Positions 11,651-24,596 of a stretch of 64,000 nt of DNA are shown here, piece by piece; position 1 is the stretch's first letter, and each line of letters starts with the position of its first letter. Source of the stretch: Aquatica leii (taxonomy: Eukaryota; Arthropoda; Insecta; Coleoptera; Lampyridae); the NCBI GenBank assembly GCA_035610365.1, contig CM069435.1, positions 86,709,389-86,773,388 on the forward strand. The letters are read 5' to 3'. Both the position numbers and the translations under genes were made by a program. The notes under the pieces were generated by a model that saw only the letters and a program-made list of their open reading frames with translations, ran no database searches and was not told the DNA's origin.

Positions 11651-14600
11651 ATGTTTAAAAAATTAAAGGACAAAATAGCGGAAGAAGTGAAAAGTTCGCC
11701 GCAAAGAATCCAACAGTTGACGCAGTCTGTTACAGAAAAAATTCACACGGCCACCAGCGACGATAGCTTCTTCTCAATTGGCGAAGATGGTACCTAATTA
11801 AGAACCATTAAAAATGTTCCAGGGAAACTTAACTAACCAGTACCGTATTTTAGACGCCCCAAGTTCGAACGCCACGCCAGAACCCGGTTTCTCCAATGTG
11901 TACCTTTCGAACTACTCCACACCGCAAAGTACACGCGTTCGAAAGAATTCTAATAGTTCGGTAGCAAGTGACATGTCGTTTTTACCTCGTTATGAATCTG
12001 CCACCAATTTGTATCATTTACAAGTAAGTGTACTTAAGCACGTGTCCGAAAATAATTGTCCCCAAGTCTGACTTAGATGTATCAGCGAGTGAAGTTGAGG
12101 ACAATGTTTCAACATCATCCCAGCTCGGACACCTCACTAAAGAACAAATTTATGCTGCATTTCAAAAGGCTCAAATGCGATACCACAAGTACCGTGGTCG
12201 TTACACCGACATTGCTAATCATTACCGCGAGCTAGAACGGGAAAACGGCAAAATGAAAGTAAGCAATCATTCATATTTGACACATGTACCTTTAATATTA
12301 ATGTTACTGATGTGACATTTTGAATTACATTTTGCTTATTGCAATTGTTACTTGTATAGCAAAAAATATACAAGGTGTTTTTTAAAAAAAACCTTTATAC
12401 AAAATTGAATCTAAATTACCAAAATTATAAAGGATTCAGTAGTAGGGTCCCATATAGATGACACTTGGAGTTTCGTGGGCTCCAATACATTTTTAGGTTA
12501 TATATAGAAAAAATTTCAACAAAAAACCTCTTTCTTCTATCAGTTTTTTCTTGCTTTACCAATCTTTCTACGTTTTTCAGTTCAGTTCTATTTTTATTCA
12601 GCTGTGTATTGTTTGCTACTTTCATGATCTTTACAGTTTTTTTTATTGGTTTCCAATTGTTTTTCAATTGCTTAGTTTTTCGTTTTTTTTTACGTTTTAT
12701 TCCTTCCATCTATTTGCTTAGCATTTTCTTGATTTCTTTCAGCTTTTCGTGTTTGACTCGATTTTACTTATATAAGTGCACATACTATAATGAAGGTATT
12801 TAATGTCACATATTTTTTTGCAGTCTGTATTAGTCGAAACGCAAGATACTGCATTGAGAAGAGTAGCAGAACTAAGGGAACAATGTTCTTTGGAACAAAA
12901 AGCCAAAGCTCACCTCGAAAATGCCTTACGAATAGAAATCGACGAAAAACAATACAAAATAGATACGTTAAAAACTAAAATCGATCTTTTACAAAACAAA
13001 CATTCCGAAGAATTACTGGTAAACGTGGAGGAAATCAACTTAGAAACACTAACGAAGGATTTAAAAGATGCTCGAAGCGAAATAGAAAATTTAAACGAGC
13101 GTTTACAGGAGTCAAAAGCGAACGCGATCATCTTTAATAGTAAAGAATCCGACTTAAAAAATAAAATTCGGGAGTTAGAGGAACTTAACAGACAGAAAAC
13201 GATCGAAAATGCTGATGTTTTAGAACGCGAGCGTGAGAATAATTTAATTATAGCGCAGACTAAGATGGAACTGCACACGGAAATACAAAATCGTGATTTA
13301 GAAATCGAAAATTTAAAGCACGATGTCGAGATTTTAAAGACAGATCTCGAACAATATGAAAATAAAAACAAAAGCACTAAGTTAGAAAATCTGCAAAGTC
13401 AAAATACGAAACTGATAGAAAAAATCGAAAGTTTGTCGCAAAAATGTAAAAGCTATGAAAGCGAATTGTTGAAGCTAGAACAGGTTAAAATAGAAAACGA
13501 AGAGAAGATGAAAGAAATGGAAGAGAAACATTTCAAGGACATAGAAACCCATAGAGAAAGCACTAAGCAGCATTTATTGAACCTTGAAGCGAAAATTCGG
13601 GAGAAAGTTGAAGACGAGTTTAAGATAAAGGAAGAGGAATTGGAAGCTAGTTTTGAGGAAAAGTTGCGACAGCTAGCAGCCAACACAAACAATTTCCAGG
13701 AAATTCAAGTAATGTTATTGCAAAAAGAAGATGATGTTAAGGATTTATCAGCAAAAGTGAATGAAGTAAATGTCTCACTTCAAAATCAAAAAGATAAATA
13801 CCAAGAGCTTGAAACTAATCATTTAGAATTAATTAATGAGAATAGGGAGAATATGAACCGATTGAAAGAAGTTGAAGTCAAAGCTAAGTTAGAAGAAGAG
13901 CTTCGGTCCAAATTGGACGATTTACAACATAAATATTTGCGACTTGAGATCGAGTTAGGTGATGTGAAAACGCTTAATGCTCAATTAGAAGTTGAGAATG
14001 TTGATTTAAAAACACAAATTTCGGAGTTAATAGTGGATCGGGACAAAGAAAGAGTACATTTTACCGAGTTGGAGGAACGTGTTAGAAAGCTCACTGAAAG
14101 TAATGATAAACTAAGAGAGGACAATGACGAATTGGTCAAAACAAAATTAACACTGCAGAAGAAACTCAAAGATCAAAAAACCAAATTTCACAGTGAAATA
14201 CAGGGTCTTAATACCGAAATATTAGCGTTTAAGGAGGAAAATGTTCTTATACAAAGTCATATTGATGAGTACAATGAGAAACTGAACGAGTACGAAGCAT
14301 CGTCAACACAAAAATCAGTTCAGTTAGACGAATTGGTGCAACAAAACGAACATATGCAGCAGACGTTGCAAAATAAAATCGTGCAATTATCGGAAAAAGA
14401 GCACGAACTTGTTAGTGCCAATCAGGAGGTACAAAGACTGATAACTGAAAATGATAATTTAAGGGATCAACTACGATTGGTCGATTGCGGTTACCAAGAA
14501 AAGATCATTACGTTAGAACAATACGAAGCTGAGTATAAAAGCGAGAGGATTAAGTTCGTTGAAGAAAATGCGCAGCTAATAACATCGAACGAGCATCTTC

Positions 14601-16020
14601 AGACACAGATATCAAATTTAAAAGCAATCGAAAACGAGCATGCAAAGCTAGGTAAAGAAAATCGAGAACTCGAAGAACAAGTCGTCGGTTATAAATCGAA
14701 ACTCGGTGAATTGCAGAACAATTACGAATTGTTGAGAAAAGAAATGGACACGCTAAGTAGGATTAATTCGGATTTGGAAAAAAAATCAGACGAAAACAAT
14801 GAACGGTATACGAAACAAGAGGAGGTGCACCAACAAACTTTAGAAAATTACAATAGGTAAGTAAAAAACAGTTTAGAATCTTATAGGCCGTGATTTTGAG
14901 TCAAAAGGTATTACAGAAAGCTGTATTACCAAAGTAGGACGTGTAGTAGCTTGGTGTAGTAGTACAAAAACGCGTTTGGCAGTAGCTTATGTCCATTATA
15001 TTAAACCGCATAAAAATATCGCCATTGTAAGAATTTTAAATTTAGCATATCTTACTTAACAAATGTTTTTGAGTGTTCATTTATACTTGTCGTACGGAAT
15101 GACGTAGTATATGTTCAAATGTGTGACGTCATGTTAGTCTCTTGATCATAACAATTAAAGTACTCTACATTTTAACATACACTACCTATAAAATAATAAT
15201 TTTATACCACACAGAACATCAAAAAATTTCAGATCCATAGAAGAAGTAACCAAACTGGAGCACTGTAACAATAATTTGACTAAAGATAACGAAACGTTAA
15301 TGAAAGACATTGATGAACTAAAACACAAGCTAGAAAACTTCACCGAATTACAACAAAGTGATGAAAATTTAGAGGCCAAAAACAAAAAACTAATAACTCG
15401 GTTAGCTACCTACGAAGAAAAAATCGAGGGCTATGAGAAGGACAATTACCAACTGCAGAATCAAGTTCGTGAGCTAGAACATCAATACACGGAATTAGGA
15501 CACGAGCGTCAACTGCTTCAAGACGAAATACAAGAATTAAAGATTTCCCCTCTTAATGCTAATAATAATTCAACTGATGACGATACCGTAGGCACGTTAC
15601 GTACCGAGCACGAAAAAGAAATTAACCACCTTAACGAGAAAATCGTTCAATATAAATCGTTAGATTTAACCAATCGTACTTCGATACAATTTTACGAGAA
15701 CGAGCTGCAAAAGTTAAAAAATAAAAACGAAAAGTTGAATCGTAAGTTAGACGAAACTTTAGTTACTTTGAATCATTGTACCGAATTAACAACATCGACA
15801 GAAACTGAATATTTACGAAACGTACTATATAATTACATGTTGGGGAAAGAGGGATTGGTGTTGGCGAGGGTAATCGCAGCGGTGTGTAAATTCGACGACA
15901 GTCAAACTGAGGCTATATTACAGAGGGAGCAGCAAAAACAAACGCTGGTACGTAATTGGCTATAACGTTTTTCGTTTTTGATTTTTTTTGTTTCAGTTGG
16001 GCCAATTAGGATTCCGATAG
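11651..16020 (+). CDS. Golgin245: golgin-245 / GOLGA4-like trans-Golgi tether with GRIP domain
   Basis: Long coiled-coil tether of the trans-Golgi that captures vesicles and is recruited by Arl1. Exons: 11651-11789 (MFKKLKDKI start, the same N-terminus as GOLGA4), a second exon ending at 12023, then 12067-12258, 12824-14856, 15215 (or 15233)-15947 and 15997-16020. The product is about 1,100 residues. Most of exon 4 is heptad-rich coiled coil. The GRIP domain is at the end of exon 5 (TEYLRNVLYNYMLGKEG and following to ILQREQ), including the tyrosine used for Arl1 contact. The protein ends LLGQLGFR. The block AELREQCSLEQKAKAHLENA matches GOLGA4 just after its N-terminal segment. Between exons 1 and 2 the frame is broken by 13 nt (11790-11802, GT...AG ends), too short for a normal intron; see findings. 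The last-exon junction and the GRIP domain make the family call firm. Confidence 0.9.
12259..12823 (+). other. golgin intron 3 (565 nt)
   Basis: GTAAGC donor at 12259 and a polypyrimidine-AG acceptor at 12821-12823. T-rich. It holds open frames on both strands that are low in complexity and probably meaningless. No insert with inverted ends recognised. Confidence 0.8.
14857..15214 (+). other. golgin intron 4 (about 358 nt) with two in-frame acceptors
   Basis: Donor GTAAGT at 14857. Two acceptors, CACACAG ending at 15214 and TTTCAG ending at 15232, differ by 18 nt and both keep the frame, so the protein may include or lack six residues at this point. Confidence 0.7.
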
Positions 16021-16603
16021 TTTAGGATTTCTACATTTTATAACGGTTATTAACGTTCTGATTTCGAAGTTGATTGAAACACCGAAAAGTCTACTTTTGT
16101 TGTATATATTTCAATTTTTTTATATATTTTAATACGTAATGGTGCAATATCGTAATGCTTTTTATATTATGTATTATATTGTTAATAAATATGTTAGTTT
16201 ATTGAGTTTTAACTAATGCAGGAATCAGTCTGGGTCATAGGCGACGACTTTAATTTTTTTTTCGTTCTTAGTTTAATTCGAACCCATAAAAACCGGTAGG
16301 TTTTTAAGTTTGGTGAACCATTAGGAAACGCAAAATATATAATGTAAAACAATAAACGTATTACAGAAAAGCGTTAAATCTATATTAAGTGTTAAAACCA
16401 TGTGCGAGGCTGATATTTGATCAGGCTACAGAAATAAAATATGTGACGATCAGTGTTCAAACTATACAGTAACCAAATATTGGGTTATCTGTAGATCCTA
16501 CAGACTAAATTATATAACGCGATTCATTAATTAAAACAGAAATGCAGAGTAAAAAAATTAAAAATATAAGCTTGTTATTTTTACACATAGCACATCTTAC
16601 AAC
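16021..16603. other. golgin 3' flank
   Basis: AT-rich 3' flank with AATAAATATG at about 16180 as a likely polyadenylation signal. No other gene seen. Confidence 0.6.
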
Positions 16604-16909
16604 GTCTACATACGTTAAGCCTGTTCTACATTATACTTTTTGTATCCAAGTTTACACCAAAGTTACTATGAAGTAGAACTTGTCAAAGAAAAAGTATAGT
16701 GTGAAACAAAACTTATCGTGTCTAAACTTTTTTTAAAACTAGAAACGATCCAAGTTTCTGTTCAAGCTTGTATCATAGTTCATGCGCAGAAAAGAGACAG
16801 GTAATCATCTACTTCTTTCTGTTTTTACTAAACTTGTTTCTTTGTCAAGTTCTAGTTTATAGAAACTTGGACACAAAAAGTATAATGTTGAACAGGTTTT
16901 AATGTAGAT
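16604..16909. mobile_element. MITE-like element with about 50-bp imperfect inverted repeats
   Basis: The left arm 16604-16655 (CCTGTTCTACATTATACTTT then TTGTATCCAAGTTT) is matched in reverse complement by 16861-16909 (AAACTTGGACACAAAAAGTA then TAATGTTGAACAGG). The inner 200 bp repeats parts of the same theme (AAGTATAGTGTGAAACAAAAC; CAAGTTTCTG). No coding capacity. Family not recognised. Confidence 0.75.
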
Positions 16910-19009
16910 TTTTTTGTGTAAAGAGATATTGTGAATTACGTGCAAAAATACCAATTTGATATGTATGTTACGTATATGTGTATATTTGTGCGTAAAAGTA
17001 CGTACTTGTGTATATGGGTTTTAATTTTTTCATTTTCTAAAGACAGAAAAAAGTTTTGCATATTTTTAAGCTATCTATTAAAAAAATAACCAACATTATT
17101 GGCAATTTCGATTACCCAGAGATGGCGCTGTTCGCCCTCTGTGGCAGCTGTATAAACTAAAAAGTACACATAAGGTACAGTCGGAGAGAAGATATACTTA
17201 GAGGGGAATCTCCTGTATATAAACTTGGAACACAGTTTGTGGCGCCCTACAACGGTTGTGGGGAAAACAAATAGCGCGAATTTTAAACTTAATGTGTGGG
17301 TAGCACCCATTATTATTACAATGGTTTATTTTGAATGTTTTCTTGTTTTTGAAAGAATAGTTATGAAAATTGTCACTTTTTTTATAATTATGCATTAAAA
17401 AAAGCGACTTATTTTATATAACATTTTTTTATTTGCACAAATACCATATAAATAACTTCCAGTTTCATTCGAATCAACACCGTGTGAATATTGTAACAAC
17501 TTTTCTTTAAAACGAATATGAAAACCTTCAGTTTTTAAATAGTAATAAACGTTAGAATCAAACACGTGTAAAAATAACTTGCATTATTTAGTCGATTTTA
17601 TTCGAGAAATGCAATTCAGCGTCTAACGGTTGTGGGGAAAAGTTAAAACATTATTCCTTTTCTCTCAATTAAAGTTACTCGTCTACAAATACAATAACAA
17701 ATACTTAGTTTATGGGTACAGTAATGCTGCAGTAATGTTTACGGTTGGTTACAAGCGCGTGCTTTGCATATAAGATTTTTTTTGTCATAGCCGTCAGAAA
17801 ACCAACCGAAACATTCACTTTCAAAACTTGTATGTAAACAAAATGCTTTAACAGCGATTTCCACACAACGATATGCTTATAATTTACTAATTCTTCTCCT
17901 TCTATGAGACTATGATGCATAAGCTTGTGGGTGTTGTATTTAAAAATGAAAAAATTGGTGCAAGTTTTAAATACATCGTAAAGGTTAAAAGCACTGTAAT
18001 ATGTGTAATAAACTTTAGCACAAACTAAGAAATAAAGTGTAGTTAATACACCAGATCATAAATAAATATAAATTAACTAAACAATTAATAATTAGGGACA
18101 TTCACTATTTACTTATAACCTAACTGACATTTTAAACTTTTAATTATGCTTTTAATATTGTACCAATTGTATGAATTGAATAAAACAAATAACTACTACT
18201 TTAGCAAAGTCGTTTGCACTAATAAATAAAATCACTATTTCCAATTAAAAATATGGATAAATAAAGTGATTGACTGATTGTGTTGGTACAATTTGTGCAT
18301 CGTCTCTCATCCCTGAAAGTTTTGCGGTACTTCGTGATATAAAATACTTTTGTATTTTTTGATAAAAGTATTTACTGTGCGCTGCTATGATCGAATGGGT
18401 TACTTACTCTCAGTGTTTTAAATTATCTATATAAATTTATATAGATAAATTAATCTAGATTCATATTTGTTATCTATTTATATGTATCTAGATACAATCA
18501 AAAATATATAAGTTATATATGTATCTGTATATATATAATTTTTTATTTAAATTATTTAAATAAAATTTATAAATAATCCAGTGTCCCGTAGAATTCAAGT
18601 TACAATATGTATGTTTTTCTTCAGTAATTTCCCACATTTCATAGTAGTTCTTCAAATGAACTCCATCTATCGTTATTACCACCTAGATTATTTCATCTAT
18701 TATCTGTTATCTATATAAAGTTTGAATCGTTTATCTATTATCTAATACTAGATAGTTCTTACAAGAAAAAAAATTTATCTGTATCTATATAATTTAAAAA
18801 TTATCTATTTACAACACTGCAGTTACTCTTCATGAGAGGAAAGACGCAGGAAACAAAAAAAAATATAACACGCTACTTTACTGCTTGATAATCACTAAAT
18901 TTACAGCGTTTTGTACAAGAGTCTAATATAAAACGCATTACATATTGACCTTACGTAGTTATTAAACCTTATACAAATAATTTCACTCCATGTTGTTTTC
19001 ATTACTTTC
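16910..19009. other. intergenic, AT-rich, repeats only
   Basis: No gene seen. The phrase ACGGTTGTGGGGAAAA occurs at about 17250 and again at about 17631, so part of this interval is probably duplicated or repetitive. 18418-18500 and 18680-18800 are rich in TATCTA/TAGATA words, a degenerate microsatellite that can fold on itself. Confidence 0.5.
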
Positions 19010-19015
19010 AGATCA

Positions 19016-20310
19016 TGAAGATACATAAAAAACGCAGTGATTTTTACAGGAAACAAAAAAAGCTAATGAAGAATCTAAAAAGAATAAAGGAGCGTTACTC
19101 AAATAATTTGAATCGGCTAGCCAAAAAGGTGTGCCTGAACATGATATAGAAACCAGTATCGCTATACAAGTGAAAAAAGTGCCACGTCTACTAGTGACAG
19201 TATTGTTAAATTTGAAGCTTTATCTAATAAAACAGCTGCAGTTAGTGAACAATTGGAATCATAAGAAATTGAACGATCGACAAAAAAGCACATAATGTGA
19301 TTGTAAAGGAAGAGCAAAAGTGGAGGAAGTTGTTGGTTAAGGATACAAGATATTATTAGATTTTTTGCCAAACAAAATCTAGCATTGCAAGGTTACAGGG
19401 AGATTGTAGACGATAGTGCCACTGGAAATAAAGGCAACTTCTTAACCCTTCTGCTTTTTGTGAATATCTCACAAAAATGAAGCTGCAAAAAACTCACCCA
19501 AAATTCAAAATGAATTCATAAACCCTCTAATCAATTATGTTCGAAAAAGTATATACTGACTGAAGTGAAGCAAGCCAAGTAGTTCACTATTGTATTCGAT
19601 AGTACGCCAGATTTCTTACAAAAAAACTAAACGAACCAAATACTGCGTTATGTAAAAGTCGACGACACCAGCTGCAAGTGATTGAAGCATTCATTGACTT
19701 TCTTGAAACCGAAAGCAAAAAAGCTGAAAATATATCAAAAATGATTCTGGACAAAATTAACCATACTTTGAATATGGTGGGAGTACAGCGTCAGTAGCAG
19801 TAAACTCAGTTATGTTATTTTTGTACTATGGACCGAGTTTTTAATTATTTTTCGTCTTCCACTCGCTGCTGACAAGTTCTTACCGACATTGCAGATGAAG
19901 GTGTCAAAGGCCTTATTGAAACACGCTAGAATGCAAGACACGAAGCCATAGCGATCATTATAATGAGATTGTTGAAATTCTGGAATCACTTTCGCAGAAC
20001 ACGCAGAGACAAGATCAAACGCTGGGCTCCTATTCCCTGCTATCCAATCGTTGTCATTTTTGGTCTTCTTTGGATTATAGAATCGAGTTCTTTGCGAAAT
20101 AAATATCATACACTATTATCTCCAAGGTCGAAATGTGCTATGAAAATTCAGGCATTGCAATTGCTCCTAGTAGCGTTGTGAACGAATAAGCTTCTCAAAG
20201 TAAAGTTAATTAAGAAAAATATTTTGTCAATATAGAAGAAAGTATCACGGATGAAATTAATTTTGACGATCGCGACGACCCTCAAGTCTCTAAAAGTTAA
20301 ATTATAATGT
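19016..20310 (+). pseudogene. dead hAT-type transposase (DUF4371 / ZMYM1-like)
   Basis: Fragments in several frames follow the order of the DUF4371 transposases often annotated as zinc finger MYM-type protein 1-like: a basic start (YRKQKKLMKNLKR), KEEQKWRKLL, a NPSAFCEYLTKM segment, a KQAK..FTIVFDSTPDF-like stretch near 19560-19620, EAFIDFLETESKKAENI at about 19685, then LPLAADKFLP near 19860 and YNEIVEILESLSQNTQRQDQ near 19960. Stop codons and frameshifts occur throughout, so no product is expected. Assignment is from memory of the family. The ends and target duplication were not found. Confidence 0.6.
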
Positions 20311-20702
20311 ATTTTTATTTATGTACCTAATATATTTTAAAATAAATATTTTCGTCTGGTCGTTTATAATCACTGACTTATTTTTTAATGTCAAAAGGAC
20401 GGAAAATTGTGATTCCGCACCGGGCGCCATTGCCCCACACCTATGCCTTTAAACATGACTATACAGATTAAATTTTTCGTGTAAGATTGTAGTATGGCAT
20501 TATGTAACTTTTTGTGTACCTATATCACCTATACAATGTGATTGAAATTCAAGCTTAAACATTTGAAAAAAATACCTAAAAATTACGAATTTCGAAAATC
20601 GGCCATAAGGTACTTCTTTTATTTGTTTTGGAAAACTATTACAGCAATCTATGGTTACCGTAAAAATCAAGTTGCTTAAATGCAGTTTTTAATTATGTTT
20701 CC

Positions 20703-21640
20703 AAGACAATCGTCAGTCCGATATTTTGCTATTTTAGTCAGAAATTTAAGTTAACGTGACAAACAACGCTACATTTAAAGTAAATGTTCAAAAACGTTTT
20801 CTCTTTCTGCAATACACAATCGTAGACGCTTTTTAACTATGTTTTCTACAACACGTTGTATTGTTCTCCGAGGAACGGCATTTATTACTCGGAAAACAGC
20901 TCCTCGACTCTAAATTGTCAAAATTATGGTTTAACTATAAACCTAAACGGTTTAGATCCGAAGACCTAGCAACTGATCCATTTGTTCCCATCCATCTAGC
21001 CAGAAAGATTTCATGCAATCTATTGATGACGATTCTTGCATTGTGTTTCGTCCTGCTACCACCATAAAAACGTAATTGTTGAAGAGGAACTTCATCAACA
21101 TAATTGAGAACTTGATAGTTCAAAAATATAGCTAAGCCGTCGGGGCCCCATTAGGTACAAAAAGTCTAACCATACTATTTCTCCACAAACCCACACAAAT
21201 GTTAAAATGCAAATGTGGATTCTTTCTGGCCAAGTATTGTGCCGATTACGTCATACCAAATTTGTAAATTTGCACTCCTCTGTCCAAATATTATTTTTTT
21301 TTAATCTTGGTTGTTTCCCTTTCATCAAGAAGTCACTGACAATAAAACTATAACCGACGTTCTTCATCTCCGGGTATTAATATGGGTCAAATGGATATTG
21401 TACAGTTTAAACGTTTCTGTTTTTAATGCATTTTGAGTGTGATAATACGTTTTTCTGATTGACACATAACCGTTATAATTTATCTGTATAAATGTAAAAA
21501 TATTTCATTTTTTAAATCCATCCTTATTCTCTGTTGACAGCCTACTTCCATACTTCTTTTCCGGTTTTTCGAATGCTCCGTATTGTCCTAAATTGATGTC
21601 CTAAGTAGCAAAATATCGGACTGACGATTGTCTTCTCTCT
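20703..21640 (-). mobile_element. Tc1/mariner-like element, degraded, with inverted ends
   Basis: AAGACAATCGTCAGTCCGAT and the following ATTTTGCTA at 20703 are matched in reverse complement at about 21606-21638, giving inverted ends of about 30 bp on a 0.94-kb element. On the minus strand the remains of a DDE transposase are readable: HNARIVINRLHEIFLARWMG then TNGS...SSDLNRLG at about 21060-20935, close to the usual wording of insect IS630/Tc1-mariner transposases (GP.AWP.RSPDLNPLD), and RTIQRVVENIVKRLRLCIAE at about 20880-20810. Stops and shifts show it is dead. Confidence 0.7.
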
Positions 21641-22978
21641 GAATATGTCTCTAGGGATCCGTGTGCACTTACTAAAGAATTTCTGCGTGATGAATAAAAA
21701 ACAGGTAGCATAATATCGTGTTTTTCTTCATTGGAAAACACCATCCTAAAAACTGCATCTAGGCAACTTGATTTTTATGTTTGTCATAGATTTTTGCTTT
21801 TTACACGTTTCTTTACTCAAAACTCTTCAAAATGTCAATGTTTCATACATCAACGGTTTCAGAAAAATAAATGCAATCCGGCGACAACGTGCTTATCTCA
21901 TATTGTACCCATAAGACAAAAGGAACTTTGTAAAACAAAATCGAATCAACTTATAAGAAATAGGTACCATCTACCTACTATCAAATGCGCCTGTGAAAGT
22001 TGCTTTACAACTATGAAATAATTTTTCAAAACGATCCCAAATAAAGGAAGTATAGCGAATTTTCGAAATTCCAAATCTTCAGTTTTTTTTTTCAAATTAG
22101 GATAACCAGCAGATAACGAATTAGCGTAAAATTTAGAAACTTTGCCTCTATTTAACCGAGTTTCTATCTTTTATAATAAGAATTCGAATTTAAATCACAT
22201 TGTATTTTTTCGTAACATTTTGAATAAAGTAATTTTAAAAAATCATAAACTGGTTTTGCCTCTTTTAATGCTTCTTTTTTTATATCTGAACAATCAATGC
22301 ATACTATAAAAGCTATCTTATGAATTGAACACATTTGGTGTTTTTTATTTTCAGATTCCTTGCGTAGATAAGTTTTTAAAATGTATACGAAAATGTAAAA
22401 AAACCGTTTACTACCTTGAAGTAGAACTATTGCTATAACGCTAACGACTCGTCTAAAAACATGTGATACATTTATTACGCCTATTAATAAGCAACCCATA
22501 ATACACCCGACACAGTCGTTTTAATCGTATTTAATCGACCTTTATTCTTCCGCTAAAGATTGGAGATTGGATCGATTGGATTGTTTGTTTCCGAAAATTA
22601 TTATCGGGTAAAAGGTTTTACACTTTAACCTAGTTTTTATCCATTCAAATACAAAAAACGTTGCTAAAATATATAACATAGATTAGAAATTCTCCATTAC
22701 AAGGAAGTTTTAGAATAACATCTATCTAAAACGTGTATATATATAGGCCATAAATCAGTGACCTCAAGTTTGTTTATATTTAATAAAGATTAACTGTGTA
22801 ACATTTGTTATATTATCATGTATGCTTAATTGTTTATAGAGTGCAAGATAAATTTATCTTTATATTGTTAACAACACTTGTTACTTCTATGCTTAAAATA
22901 TTGTTTTATTACATAATTGCAATAATAAATTGTTATCATGAAAAACGTTTTTAACTTAAAAAGTATTTTAGACATAAA
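21641..22978. other. intergenic upstream of the sugar transporter
   Basis: No supported gene. Open frames at 21731-22021 (+) and 22164-22499 (-) are over 90 codons but show no motif I know. The last 200 bp are AT-rich and probably hold the transporter promoter. Confidence 0.45.
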
Positions 22979-24596
22979 ATGAGCCACGAGGAAAATAGTT
23001 TTATAAAACTAGACACACCGATTGAAAATCTTACAGAAACGACAAGTTTAAAATGGAAAGATTCCTCAAGACAGGTACATCAAAAACACAGATTTATTGA
23101 TTAACTAGTTTTTTTCGTACAGATAACTGCATCCTTGATTGCCCTTGCCATTTGTATACCTGCTGGAATAAACTTATCGTTCAGCTCAATTTTACTACCA
23201 CAACTATATGGCAGCGATGATATACCCATTACTAAATCGGAAGCTTCATGGATAGGTGATTCTTTTACTTAACCTGGTTTATATATTCATTTGGTGATGG
23301 TGTTTTAGCCAGTTTAGTTACAATATCATTACCGATTGGTACTGTACTAACCGGTGTGTTAATGGACAAATGCGGTAGAAAAAAGGCTAACATTTTTGCT
23401 ACGATACCTTTTGCAGTAGCATGGATTGTTACTGCAACTGCACAAAACGTTGAGACCATTTACTGTGCACGACTACTCGCAGGAATTGCTTCAGGTACGT
23501 TCCTATCTTTTAACTAACCACAAACTAATTAATCTTTCAGGTTTAACTACTACTGCCACAATATACATAAGCGAGGTTACCCATCCAAATTTTCGACCAA
23601 TGTTACTTGGCCTTGTTAGTGTTTATGTTTCCTTCGGAATTCTTTTAACATGCTTGTTGGGTACATATTATCTGAAACTAAATAATGAATACACGTTTGA
23701 TTTTAGGATATTGGTGCCATTGGCGCACAATGTGTTACATTTTCTTCCTGCTAGAAATTATATTATTTGGGTTATTATTTTTAGTACCAGAAAGTCCATA
23801 CTGGCTGGCGGTGTTTAAAAAAGATACTATTGGTGCAAGTAAATCTCTTAAATGGATTTATCAAAATCCTGAGACTTTGAATAGCGAAAGTCGTAGATTT
23901 TTCTCAGTCGAAATAAAAAAACAGTTTGTGCAGAAACGTTTTCGATTAAGCAGTTACTTTACGCCGATTGTATACAAACCTTTTATAATACTCGCTGTTC
24001 TTTTTGTGATACAACAACTAACGGGTGCTTACGTAATAATTTTTTATGCAATGGATATTTTTACTCGGATTTCACATATATCGAAAAGCACGGATAATGA
24101 GCAAATTGCTTTGGTGCTTCTTGGTGTGATACGTTTTGTTACTTCTGTGATTTCGGCGTTGGTTTCAAAGAAAGTGGGGAGGAAACCTTTGTTATTAGTT
24201 TCAGGTGCTGGCATGTGCGGTTTTAGTTTAATCACGGCAATTTATTTATACCTGAAAGATGGTACTGAAAGGTACGATCAATACGTGCCGTTAATTTGTA
24301 TTTTAAGTTACGTGTGCATGGGATCTATTGGGTACTTATTAATTCCGTGGACTTTAATCGGTGAGCTGTTGCCGATCGAAGCACGTGGAAAATTAGGCAG
24401 TTTTTTAGTTGGTCTGGCTTACATATACATGTTTGGTGTACTTAAAGCATTTCCGTATTTGTTAGATGTCGTTTCACTCTCTACAATTTTTTGTATTTTT
24501 GCCATTGTTAATATTATTGGTATTTGTTTCGTGCAATATTTTCTACCCGAAACGTTAGGCAAACGTTTTTCAGAGATTGAAAAGAATTTTGTATAG
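22979..24596 (+). CDS. MFS sugar transporter, facilitated trehalose transporter (Tret1)-like
   Basis: Plasma-membrane sugar carrier of the SLC2-like insect family. Five exons: 22979-23074, 23123-23255, 23309-23494, 23541-23660 and 23707-24596. All introns are 46-53 nt and GT-AG. The product is 474 residues, the normal length. The apparent stop and frame change around 23256-23308 is fully explained by an intron. Visible motifs: SEASWIAS at the end of the first helical hairpin, GVLMDKCGRKKA (the loop 2-3 D..GR(K/R) signature), PESPYWL after helix 6, VIQQLTGAYVIIFYAMDIF in helix 7, SKKVGRKPLL (second GR(K/R) signature), IGELLPIEARG, and the terminal PETLGKRFSEIE. About twelve hydrophobic segments. 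Specific substrate (trehalose or hexose) cannot be read from the sequence. Confidence 0.93.

Noticed and set aside
12910..13692. Long antisense open frames in golgin, rich in serine and phenylalanine
   Set aside because: These are mirror images of the Glu/Lys-rich coiled-coil codons.
22164..22499. 111-codon minus-strand frame
   Set aside because: Hydrophobic first half and lysine-rich second half, but no family recognised and no conserved splice sites.
23256..23308. Apparent stop and frameshift in the sugar transporter
   Set aside because: A 53-nt GT-AG intron here joins SEASWIA to SLVTISLPIG in frame, so the gene is intact.
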